DNA of 64,000 nucleotides from Rhytidiadelphus loreus (lineage: Eukaryota; Streptophyta; Bryopsida; Hypnales; Hylocomiaceae): assembly GCA_947034895.1 (NCBI GenBank), contig OX344762.1, forward strand, positions 34,576,760 through 34,640,759. The letters run 5' to 3'. Both the position numbers and the translations under genes were made by a program. Below the pieces are notes generated by a model. The model was given only the letters and a program-made list of their open reading frames with translations, was not told the DNA's origin and ran no database searches. Below, in pieces: positions 12,273-22,756 of this stretch (positions are counted from its first letter, which is position 1; every line of letters starts with the position of its first letter).

Positions 12273-13879
12273 ATGGACCTCCATAGTGGTGAGTATCGGC
12301 CGGACATTTCCCTGGTGGATCCCAACCATTCTCCCAACGAAGGCGAGGAGCCTCACTTGTCGGACCCGGACCAGATTCTGCACGGCAGCAATGGCAGTCA
12401 CGCGAACGGCAACAGTCACTTGCTCGACGGGAGCAACCACCATACGCTCATCGCGCTAGAGGACGAGGTGGTGTATGGGCATCCGCAGGGCTCTCGGTGT
12501 GGGCGGATCTACAAGAAGAGCAATTGGGTGGTGGAGGAGATGCTGATTTTGCAGGCGGCCAAGAGGGAGGATCTGCATCGCCATGAACGGGGGGTGAAAG
12601 GCTCCCAGAACCCTGCGCAGGAGAGGTGGAGCTGGATCGAGGATTATTGCTGGGCTTCGGGGGCGCATCGAAGTGCGCAGCAGTGCCATGACAAGTGGGA
12701 GGTCATCTCGACCGCGTATAAAAAGGTGTACAACAATGAGAAGTACGTGTGCAATGGACAGAAGTCGTATTGGAACATGTCGCCCGAGGAGCGCAAGAGG
12801 AATAAACTACCTCCCAATTTTCAAAAGGAGATTTTCAATGCGTTACTCGAGTGGTGTAACACCAAGAGCAAGAATTCGGACTCGGGAGAGCTGGTGGTGG
12901 ATACTTCGGGGCCGTTGGGGCCATCTGCAGGTGCCCTACTCAAGTTCTGCCTTTGGTTTTACTTGGTTTTCCATGATTTCCTGTCAACAATCTACGGCAG
13001 CACAGCTTGACATTTAGATGCGTTGATGACGATTAAGTTTGTGGCTCAGAATATTTGTTTTTGGTATCCTTGTAGTGTCCTCCCTTTTGTCTTTCTTTCC
13101 TGCTAATTGTCATTCCATCTGAAGTTTGTAGCTATTCAAGCTATGTTAATGTATGTCTGTTTTACATCTATATTCTGTTCATTGGATTCTTTCTCTCATC
13201 TGCATGCTGTATGGTAGTGCTTTGGGGATGCCCTTTTCAAACTTTAGTGGTAAGCAGAAAAAACTCACGATCAGAAGAAAGATTTGTTTTCAATGAGACA
13301 GAGCTAAGTTTTTGAGCAAGCTATCCCACATATCAACAAATCACAGCAGTGTGACATCGGTGTCACAAATCACCCTCAGATTTTGAAGAATGTAGTGCTC
13401 AATTGAGCTTTTAGTACTTTATTTCTTGGTTTTGTGATAAGTCCTGTCGTGAGAAATCTCTGTGATGATAGAGACTTCAAATTGTATCGATATGAAGGAC
13501 AACACGACATAAATCTGAGTATTTCTCATTTGCAGGTGTGAAAGCAGAGCTTGTGGACTCTGAAGACGAGAGCGGGGAAGAAACAAGTGGCCCAAACCAG
13601 TCTGGGAAGAAGAGGAAGTGGGCAAAGATGAATGAAGGCCTGGCCACTATCCTGGTCCGCAACAACAAGAACGTGGTTGATGCAATGTTGGAGTCTGAAG
13701 ATCGGAAAGACAAGCGACATCGAGAGGATATTGAGATGGAGAGGGTGAAACTCGAGTTGGAAAAGGAGAAATTCCGGGGTGCCATGAAACTGGGAAGTGG
13801 CTACATAGATGCCCTGGTTAATATAGGAGATGGTCTGAAGCAGCTTAGTGCTGCACTTTGTGCAAATATCCACTCCTGA
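12273..13879 (+). CDS. Trihelix (GT-factor) transcription factor, ASR3-like
   Basis: Two exons: 12273-12930 and 13536-13879, joined by a GT-AG intron (GCAG|gtgccc ... ttgcag|GT) that splits a Gly codon; product 333 residues. Residues about 82-198 form one trihelix DNA-binding domain with the spaced tryptophans expected: W85, W119/W121/W127 in ERWSWIEDYCWASG, W142 in CHDKWEVISTAYKKV, then SYWNMSPEERK. The RWxWIEDYCW signature is typical of the small trihelix group that includes Arabidopsis ASR3 and At3g10040. The N-terminus is acidic and Ser/Asn-rich; KKRKW after residue 240 could be a nuclear signal; residues about 265-325 form a charged coiled coil (EMERVKLELEKEKFR) likely used for dimerisation. 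It acts in the nucleus; in the family this type represses stress or defence genes, but target genes here are unknown. Confidence 0.9.
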
Positions 13880-15497
13880 TATGTGTTGTTTTGCTGCTCT
13901 TTGCTACAAACAAAGATCAGGGTCTTGATTGTTAGGTTTCCCTAGTTGACGCGGAGGGATCCCGTCGTGAGAATGCTGTTGCTAACAATATCCTTGAGAT
14001 CATTATCGGAGCCTTTTTCAAAGGCATCTGTGCTCAGCTTTGTAGCTTTGATTTGCGGCACATCTGCTGTTCCTAGGTGCTGTCATTAGCTCCTGCAAGA
14101 CCTTCATTGAAAGAGCAAGGATATTATTTTCAGGACATTTGCAAACAAGTGTCTTAACCTAGGTAATTTTCCGACGTAAGAGCAATGGATTCAGTCTTCT
14201 TTGCAGTGCTCGTTTTGATGAACCAAGAACTATTCAGTTGTGGTAGCTTGATGATTTCACTTTGCTTAGCCATGGGTTCTTTATTCTGTCGACCTTCTAT
14301 GTGTTGGATACGGTGACAGTTAGTGTTTTATATTTACAGGTCAGTGTTGTAGAGTTGACAACAGGTTACTGAAGCACCTTGTGAGTTGTGAGAGATACGG
14401 TAAGAATGTACAGAGTTGTTTTTTGAACGTGTAGGAACCTTTGAAGACTATGTCTCCCACGACGCACGTCCACGGAGACTTGAACGCAGTACCGGTATTA
14501 CTGCATGTGTAGTAGCTGCACATTTGTTGCAGATTTTTGTCAGGGGTTTGACTACGTAATAGGCTATCGCTCAGGAAATATTGCATGGTTTAGGGTGACC
14601 ATTACTGTCATATTATTATCATTGACAGTTCAGTTTTTTGTAAGACCTACATCCAGTGATCTTGAAACTGGCTGTATTGTGCCAAATTTTTACCAAAAAA
14701 ATCTTGTGCTAAGTGCATATAGTAGAAAATCTTAATTTTTTTGACATTTGATCCAGAGGACGAACGGGAACGGGAACCGTTGTCTCGTCGGCTGCTGGGT
14801 AGCGTCGTCCACTCCTTACTCCGTCTGTCCATCCCTTGCGTGGCAGCTTCCATCCCAGGTGTCCGTTTCACGGCCAGGGTTTGGCGCTTGCACCACCCAA
14901 GTTGTTAACTTAGCTTGTTGCTCTCCCTACTTCCCTAGTTTTCCCCAGATTCGCATTAATTGCTAGTCTTGAATGCTCGGAATCTCGGGTTGCTCGTTGG
15001 AGGGCACTTCAGATTCTGGTTTGAATGCGGCATCTGTTTCGGTTTTCAATTTCCCTTTTTTTTTGCTTCAGCGCTCCACTTCCGAGTTGTTGTGAAGATT
15101 TTGGAGGCGCGCTTTGTCTCTATGTGTTCACTGCACTTCTGAAATGGTGGCTTCTGAAATGGTGGCTTTGAGATTATAGGGTGATTGGGGTCCAGAACTT
15201 TAGGGTCTAGACTCTAGACTGTCAAATGTTGTAAAGAGTTGTTGGTACTTGGCAAAGGCGGTGCCGGATACACACAAGTTCAGTGTTACGATGAAATCGG
15301 TTGATTTAAGGTTTTGGGGCGGGTTTTGATTTCATCGTGCGACCAATCTGACGTGGTGTACAATTGTTTGCTCCTTGCGCTCTTTTGCTTTCCTTTGCTG
15401 TTCATTGTGTGCTTTTGTTTGTGCTTGCATTGCTAGGGTGTTAATTACGCAATTGTGGTCTAGAGCTTGCTCAATCGGCTTAAGGTGTTTGTTTTTT
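13880..15497. other. 3' flank of trihelix gene and GC-richer non-coding stretch
   Basis: The first several hundred bases are probably the trihelix 3' UTR. From about 14,745 the sequence resembles a leader (GC-richer, pyrimidine-rich), but no conserved protein follows. It contains a 15-bp tandem duplication TTCTGAAATGGTGGC at about 15,136-15,166. No gene can be supported. Confidence 0.4.
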
Positions 15498-16399
15498 GGT
15501 ACTTATCACGACGTTAAATTGATCATACGAATGTGGGCCTGGCCCACATGGCACCCAAGATGGGCAACTTTGACGAAACGACCATGGTGATATCCTTGTC
15601 TTGCACAGACACAAGACCACAACTTGCAGGACACGACCATGTAGGACAATAATTTTGGAAAACCTAAGGACAACTACTACCATTAATGTCCTATGCAAGG
15701 TGACGGGTTTAGGATTTAGGGCGGTAGTTTAGGTTTTTAGAGTCTTCTTTTAACTATGAACATGAACTTTATTTGTTTTAAGTGTTATCAATTTTTTTAC
15801 AAGTCCTACAAGAACTTCAAAAAATGTTGTTCCAATTGTTCCATAGAATGTTGTTTTTCTAAAACTTTGAAAATAATTGTTTGGACTTTGTTCTTTCTTA
15901 AAAAACATTTTAAAAATCATCCATTTGAAATAGGCCTATGTTGATGTGGCATGCCACTACATCTATTTCACTTTGCTTCAAAAGCCATTCATGCATGATT
16001 TGTGGTATGAGTTGAAAAGACAACTTATTATATACACTCAGGGTAGTAGGAGGTAACACAAAGAATATGGGATATGTAAATAAGTTCATAGTTAAAAGAA
16101 GACTCTGAAAACCTAAATCGTCGCCCTAAATTCAAAATTCGTCGCCCTGCGTAGGACGTGAATGGTAGTAGTTGTCCTTAGGTTTTCCAAAATTGTTGTC
16201 CTACTTGATCGTGTCCTGCAAGTTGCGGTCTTGTGTTTGTGTAGGACGAGGACATTGTCGGGGTCGTTTCGTTGGAGTCATATGTGGATGGAAGTAGGCT
16301 GGCCAAGTCTAGGGGCACAACTAGAGCCCGCAACCTGGCCTGGGCGCCATGTAGGCCAGGCCTACCTTCGTATGATTGATTTAACGTTGTGCGTACTTA
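15498..16399. mobile_element. Foldback element with ~270-320-bp inverted arms (MULE-like candidate)
   Basis: The left arm (about 15,498-15,762) reappears inverted as 16,083-16,399. Shared blocks include CACGACGTTAAAT near the left end and ATTTAACGTTGTG near the right end, ACAAGACCACAACTTGCAGG and its inverse, and AGAGTCTTCTTTTAACTATG and its inverse at the inner ends. Both sides are flanked by TTTGTTTTTT (15488-15497 and 16400-16409), a possible 10-bp target duplication, though low-complexity. The spacer (15,763-16,082) has no coding capacity. Confidence 0.6.
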
Positions 16400-16813
16400 T
16401 TTGTTTTTTTGCTTTGGCTGTGCAATTGTGCATTTTCCAAGTTGTCATGGCACCAAGATTGAAGCTTCCAAACTCTAGAGAACTTCAAGGTGCAAACATT
16501 CGAATCCAGCCGTAACACAAACGGTGTTGGAAAGTATTTGGTGGCAAATTCCAATGCTAGTCACAGCGACTTGGCAATGGAGGTGACACATATTTCAGAA
16601 AAGCATTTGTCTCAACCCATTTACTGACCAGAAGCCGGCGATCCGCCTTCGAAGGACACCATTGTATCACCTGATTAGGAGGAATTTGAACCCACAAAGA
16701 GGCTTTGAGTTTTCTTACTAATATAAATACTAATTGAATGAGTATGAAGGTGGCCATAACTTCATTACAACCACCATGTGGTGTATGCTCCATCCTTCAT
16801 GATGGAACCATCA

Positions 16814-17023
16814 TGAAATTATGGAGATGGATTTGACAATGATGATGAATTTTTGAGTTCAATATACAATTCTTGGCCCAATTAGTGAATTGAGAAGGCT
16901 TTTTCCACCCAAATTTATGAGATTGTGGAGATGGATTGGGTAATGAGGATTTTTTTTTTAATTCATCATGCAATTCTTGGCCCAACTAGTGAGTTGATTA
17001 GGCTCTTCCCATCCAAATTTTTG
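16814..17023. repeat. Two-unit tandem duplication (~104 bp)
   Basis: Both units run GGAGATGGATT ... CAATTCTTGGCCCAA ... AGTGA ... CCAAATTT in the same order, the second starting near 16,918. Divergence is moderate. Neither unit encodes a recognisable peptide. Confidence 0.6.
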
Positions 17024-17236
17024 CATTACGAAGTGGCCTCTTGTGGAGTTCAATTTTCTCCTAATGCACTCACTTCCTGTTCCTAAACTCATACTCGAAA
17101 GAGGCATAAGATTGCCTTGAGGACCATCACTAGGTGTTGGCAAGAGGTTTGCGCCTGAAAGTTCTTATAGGCGGAGGCAAAATTTGATTCTAATGGAAAT
17201 TTGTGTGGTGCTGTTTGCCAGAGTCGTACTGCAATT

Positions 17237-17305
17237 ATGGGGAAGAAGAAAGTTCTGGTCCCCGAAGCCAACAATTTAAAGAAGCATGAAGGCAAAAAGA
17301 TGTAA
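17237..17305 (+). CDS. Possible short ORF (22 codons) just upstream of the hairpin
   Basis: ATG at 17237 opens a 22-residue lysine-rich frame (MGKKKVLVPEA...) that stops five bases before the hairpin at 17,310. I do not recognise the peptide. Short frames like this are common by chance, so it is listed only because of its position next to a strong secondary structure. Confidence 0.12.
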   Translation: MGKKKVLVPEANNLKKHEGKKM

Positions 17306-17309
17306 TATG

Positions 17310-17426
17310 GAATGGCCATTGGTTGGAGCATTGTGGAGTGTAATCTGTCGTTCCCCATCAAGCGGCGGGAGCCATGAGTGGAGAACGGCAGATTACACTC
17401 CACAATGCTCCAACCAATGGTCATTC
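17310..17426 (+). ncRNA. Near-perfect 44-bp-arm hairpin, candidate small-RNA precursor
   Basis: The left arm 17310-17353 pairs with 17383-17426 with 42 of 44 positions complementary, leaving a loop of 29 bases. A core of both arms is TTGGAGCATTGTGGAGTGTA and its inverse. The arms are longer and more perfect than in most conserved plant miRNA precursors, which suggests a young MIR-like locus or an inverted-repeat siRNA source. The sequence does not match a miRNA family I recognise. Expression and strand are unknown; a simple inverted duplication is the alternative. Confidence 0.35.
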
Positions 17427-18209
17427 TATTGCGTAATCAGTCCCTGCAAGGTATTTTTCAACCATCAGTCGCCGACCGCCTTAGGGTTTGTAATTCTTTT
17501 TCAATGCTATTTCATTTCAATGGCATTTCATTTCTCCCTCCGATTGGTGTCTGCTCCGCTCTGCGTATTGCTCTTGTTAGGATTTGAATTGTTGTTTGTT
17601 ATCAGGTCTGTAAATTTGGATTTGAATTTGAATTTGTGTAAATTGTAAATAAACCAACTACAATTCAATTTTGAAATTATACACAATATTTGAAACTTAA
17701 TGGTTTGCAAAAAAGGGGGAAATTTCAAAATTGACAAAAATTAAGATATAATTGGGAGGATAATTCTGGGTTGTGAAAAGACATCCAAAAAGCTCATAAT
17801 ACCGAGAAGGGGCTGATTACGTGCAGAGAAGATGGTGTCTCATTTCCACACTTGATCAAGGGCAATATGTTTGTCAAGGTAGACTGCAAACACCTGAAAC
17901 TTTGTAAACTTTTGGTTTTCTGAAAGCATGCTAGCAGTGTCATCGATCAATTGAGTGTTGGTATGGAGAGCGACCTCAAGCGTAAGGGAGTGCAATTCTC
18001 TACATTATAACAAATTCTCAGTTACCATACGCATATGTGTGATTATGAGAGGCAACAGTTCTTGCACTTGAAAGTGAGGCAATTGCCCACAAAGCATTGG
18101 TCCAAAAGTACTAGGTGGGAAATGAGCGAGCATCTTCAAGTTGATGTGCTAGTTGATATTGCAAAAAACATCAACAGTGACTACAAAAACTGAGTCTATG
18201 TTGTGTTCA
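17427..18209. other. Intergenic, no gene seen
   Basis: A telo-box-like TTAGGGTTT at 17481-17489 is the only landmark. There is no supported coding region. Confidence 0.45.
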
Positions 18210-18871
18210 ATTTCAATTTGTGTTTACAAAAATGTCCATATTGATGGTACTTCTTTGGATTCATTTTTCAAGGCAAGTTGGCTACATGCTTGAAAAATTT
18301 CAGATCCTTTGGAATTGTACAACATATAGAAAAAAAGTAGTAAGTAGAAAAAAAAAATAATGATTGAAAATACTAAATTGTCAAGAATTTAGTCATAGAA
18401 TTGAAAAATGCCAATTCCAATGATTGCAATGTTGCAATAAACAATCTACATCCTATAATTTTATTTTATTTTTTTAAATTGAAAATTGAGTTAAATAAAG
18501 GACTTCAAAGTTTATTTTAAAATAACAAATCCATAATTGCCAGCAAACTAAAGTTCCTCATAACTTTCATCTCATTGATCAAAATGAAATGACTAAAAGG
18601 TTTTTAAGCATATATAAATCTAGAAAACCAATTTCAAATTTTTATTTTAGAAAAAAATAATTTTTTTAATAATTTTTTGAGTTGCCCGTTAAGCAATGAA
18701 AATTACATACCATGTAGTCAAAAGTTATGAAAATTATTGTGCCTTAAAGGAGCCCTTTGGGCATATGTTGTATGAAAATTTTAAAGAAAATAAAAATAAA
18801 AATTCAATTTGTAGTGAACTGCCCAAAATCACTATGTTGCCCAAAAACAGTGTTTGGCATTTAGGGGTTAA
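18210..18871 (+). repeat. Second copy of the 7.85-8.76 kb repeat, 5'-truncated
   Basis: Order and content match 8,100-8,763: CAAGGCAAGTTGGCTACATG, GGAATTGTACAACATATA, ACTTCAAAGTTTATTTTA, CTCATTGATCAAAATG, then TTTAGGGG-TTAA at 18860-18871. The left TTAA end is missing. Confidence 0.6.
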
Positions 18872-20512
18872 AATTTTCAGACGGCATCGTGTACTAAAGT
18901 GGCATGCCACTTTAGCTTCATTGGATGCCATATCATTGAAATGCCACATTAAATACCATTTTTTAAAAACCGTGCCATGTGGTTGCCCTTCCCATGTCTT
19001 TTTCATATGTAGTCAACATTTCGCCTCAGCCCCCAATAATTTTTAAAAACTTACCCACACTCAAACCGTAAGCCCTTGCTGATGTATGCAAGTCATTTCT
19101 AGTCTTTCAATCATTCATTTTTTTTCCAGGTCAAATCCAAAATGTTGGTCCAAGCAAAACTATAAGCTCTAAAAATTTATTTAGTTTTTTTATATGCTCT
19201 ATAAAATATAAAATCTTATAAAAACGAATATCTATTGTGATTTTTCCTCTAAGATGTATTGTTCTTGATGCTAACTTTGAAGAGCCCTCAACAATAGAAA
19301 ATGAAGATCTACAATAGACACCCTTGCACAAAATGTTGAATTGGAAAATCATAATCATTTATTATAAAAATGAAATGTCCAATGCTAAACCTACACTTCA
19401 AGAAGACATCATTCTTAAGAAAAATCTAATTAGAACAATGAGTAGTTTTAATTAGGATTTCATTCACTTCAAAGTTCTATCAACACCAAAATGTAGTGTC
19501 TTTTGCATTTTTGGTTTAAATGTCGTAAACGTAATAGTAGAAGGTTAATACCTACTTTTACAACACTATTACTTTACTACACCGTCAAGATAATTTTTTA
19601 TTAACGAAATAATGAAATGGAACAAAATCTCAATTTATAAAAGAAGAGTTGCTTCATAGAATTCCAAGCTGATAGCAATATTGTTTTTGAACATGTAAAC
19701 GAGAATTTGCGTTGGGAATATTGAACATGGTTATAATATGAAGATTGCAATGTCTTCTAATATATTTGCAATCCAGTTATTTTGAAGCCCTTAATGGAGA
19801 ATGGAATAAGTGTACTACACGATGGAAGCAATTGCAAAAGTCATTGTTTTGCTTCCAATATTCTTTGTTGTTTTGGAGAAGATATGAATAATAACTTTAG
19901 CGAAAAAAGAATTTTATTTGCAATGCAATCGAAAAATGAATCTTCAAAAATTAACCTTTATTATGAAGTATTTGGGAGCATAGAGACAAATATTTACATA
20001 TAGTATATATATGCTATAACGCATTATACTAATTTTTAGGACTTGTTAATACAATTTGTGCTATATTGAAAGTACAATAGAAAATGAAGTCATTCCGAAG
20101 CAATTCCATCCATGTATGCAAGGTTTTTGAGAAAAGATGCCAAAGAGTTGCCCCTTCTTTGTATTTTTCATGTGGGATCAGTATTTTACATCAGCCCACA
20201 GTAAGTTTTAGTAACTTACCTACAGTCAAACTGAAATCCTTTGCCAATGTGGCAGTTACTTATTTCTCATGACATCATGAGAAGCGTGACTATGTTTTTT
20301 GTGATGTTCTTTGAAACATGGACATCAGACAAGACAAAAGCTTGTTATGACCCTGACATTGACGTGTTTCTTCCAACATCCAATTGAATTAAGCCTCCTA
20401 TGGCCAAAGTCCCATTTTTCTACTCCTGCTTTAAAAAACATTCTTGTTTCATGCTAACATCCGAAAAAACATGGGCTTCTACTAGTGGCATAGAATAATA
20501 TCAAACACCAAT
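18872..20512. other. AT-rich intergenic DNA, no gene seen
   Basis: No coding frame or complete element recognised. Confidence 0.55.
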
Positions 20513-20515
20513 TCT

Positions 20516-20721
20516 CACTATAAGAAACTAGTGTTTTCCAACATTTAAGTAGACGGATTTTGTTAAACATCTAATGTAACAACCTGTGTTTTTATGTCAA
20601 CAATGACGTCCAATACAACATGAAGATGATACATTAAACATCATTTTTGACATAAAAACATGAGTTGTTACATTGGATGTCCAACAAAATCCGTCTATTT
20701 AGACGAGGTCTTCTTATAGTG
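20516..20721. mobile_element. CACTA-type MITE (206 bp) with 3-bp target duplication
   Basis: The ends are CACTATAAGAA (20516-20526) and TTCTTATAGTG (20711-20721), the terminal motif of CACTA/En-Spm elements. The flanking trinucleotide TCT (20513-20515 and 20722-20724) is a 3-bp target duplication as expected for that superfamily. The inner halves form a long imperfect hairpin: GTAGACGGATTTTGTT and AACAAAATCCGTCTA, and TGTTTTTATGTCA and TGACATAAAAACA. There is no coding capacity, so it would need a transposase supplied in trans. Confidence 0.85.
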
Positions 20722-20880
20722 TCTTAGGTATGTGACTTTTACCATTTTCATTTTTTTTTCTTTGTACTTTTATTTCATTTGATTTCCCATTTTTTTCATT
20801 ACAAGTGGTGTTTGATTTCATTTGCATTTTTTTTGGCTATTAGGCTTTTCTATGATATTAGCGACCTAGTGGGCCACTGT

Positions 20881-21000
20881 ACCTATAAGAAACTTGTGTT
20901 TTATGTGATGTTTTCATGATTTTAGGAGACAAATTTTTGTAGACAATGAATAAAACAACTTGTGTTTTTATGTCAATAATAATGTCCAATGTAACATGTT
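20881..21000 (+). repeat. Half-copy of the CACTA MITE
   Basis: Starts CTATAAGAAACTTGTG and carries ACTTGTGTTTTTATGTCAA and GTCCAATGTAACATG, matching one arm of the element at 20,516-20,721. The other end is absent or scrambled. Confidence 0.55.
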
Positions 21001-21216
21001 TGGCCAATAGTATTTTTCCTTATAAGGAAGCTATCAATTCTTATTAGTGACAGCAAAATACTGAAACAAAAGTCTCTCCATTGCACACAATTACTGACTC
21101 AATCAACACTTGTCTACAACACTTGCACAAAAAATTGCCACAATTTTCACAAACACTTGAATCACTTAGCAATTCCAAACATTATAAACCACCGAAACTA
21201 GCCTTACCAAAGTCTT

Positions 21217-21463
21217 CTTTAGGGTCACAACTTTCAATCTAGTGGGGAAAAAAAATGTAAACAGATTGCCTCCTTTTTTCACCAAAAAAAATTACTATTG
21301 CGGAAACAACATATCCCTATCTATTTACTACGATTGATTTCTTTAGGGTCACAACTTTCAATCTAGTGGGGAAAAAAAATGTAAACAGATTGCCCCCTTT
21401 TTTTCACCAAAAAAATTACTATTGCGGAAACAACATATCCCTATCTATTTACTACGATTGATG
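21217..21463 (+). repeat. Recent 124-bp tandem duplication
   Basis: Unit 1 (21217-21340) and unit 2 (21341-21463) both start CTTTAGGGTCACAAC and end ATTTACTACGATTGAT. They differ only by a homopolymer change and one or two substitutions, so the duplication is young. Not coding. Confidence 0.9.
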
Positions 21464-22756
21464 TCTCAAGCTTGATTGTATAGGGATGACACCTCGCTAG
21501 TTGAGCTTCTCTATATGAGCCTCTAGATACAGAATTGGGACAAAGTTTTACAGATTTCTATATATTTTAGAGGTACACATTTTGGAAAAAGATTGGTGCA
21601 ATGAAGTATATATATTTCTATCTGCATATGAGGTCCTCTCCCTAAACCTTAAACCTTTAGGGATAGGGGAGTCACTGGTGGGGATGCTCTCACGAGTATA
21701 GCTTTTCCACGAATTCCTGTAAAAGGCTTCTGGGATCGCTGCCTACATCTGATTGCAATCGAGCAAATCCCACTGGTGGTCTTGGGCTAAAACCTCTGCT
21801 CTGAAATCATAATCAGTGTGCAGAGGCGGGGACATCCAGTGGTGCCACAAAGCAGGCTTGAAGCTCAAGAACAGTACATTTTCTTCATACACTAAAATTG
21901 TATAAGGTAAGTCACTGCGTATTGTGGCTTTCCGCAACTGTAGGAATGACCCCCAAATGACCCCGTTTGTATATCGGCCATCCATCTTTGGTTCACACGA
22001 CAGGGCCAAAGACGTTGAAAACACTCTCCTAGAGAAAGAGTGCCACCTCTCTCTCTCGATTTTCGAATTTCCTGAGTCCATTTTGATAGCTTACAAGCTT
22101 CAACATTCAAGAGTTTTGAATTACAATCTCAGTACTTGCCAGCAGGTCATTGTGCCCAATCTACCCAAATGGCACAAGTCTTTCCAAGGTTACTACAGTT
22201 ACACAGAGAAGCAAACTGCTGGTAAACTATGTCAATATCTGAAACTCTGGAGATAGTCCAGTCCAGTCCATTAACAAATAATAACATACAACATCATCTA
22301 GATTGGATACAATAGTCCAGGACTGACAGTATTGTGATCAGAAACAGTAATATTGCGCAAAATACCCAAAGGAAGGCTTTTCTCTTCGCTGCCCTATCAA
22401 CACGTCGGAGGACGTTATCAAATTATAGGTTCAATATATCTACAGACTGCAGTCTCACATCCATTAGAAATCTTAAACCGTTGAGATTGCCGAGTCCAAA
22501 AAAAAAAAGTCATTACCAAGTTCTCCACAACTTCCTGCTGGATGCTCCAGACACTGTCTCGAGTAGAATCTTGATTCGAGGGACACGGCACTTAAGCTCC
22601 ACGCATTTGCACTCTCAAACACACTTCACTCAATTCCTTATGGCTAGAATGGGAATTAGTGGCCACAGAAGGGGACTGAATATTGAACTTCGTATGATGG
22701 TATAACCTAGCTTTTCAGAGTCATGTGTGACCCAAAAAACTGAGGAGTACTTCTCA
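21464..22756. other. 3' flank of the FAX gene, with a MITE end fragment
   Basis: A right-end fragment of the GAGCATC family (GGATAGGGGAGTCACTGG, then GGGGATGCTCTC) lies at 21661-21691. The sequence closer to 22,757 is probably 3' UTR of the FAX gene. No other coding region is supported. Confidence 0.5.

Noticed and set aside
16557..16793. 78-codon minus frame with a tRNA B-box-like GGTTCAAATTCC upstream
   Set aside because: No matching A-box at a suitable distance and no folding into a tRNA; the protein frame is unrecognisable.
21640..21670. CCTAAACC / TTTAGGGATAGGGG as a telomere-like or TTAA-family end
   Set aside because: It belongs to the right-end region of a GAGCATC MITE fragment and is not followed by TTAA.
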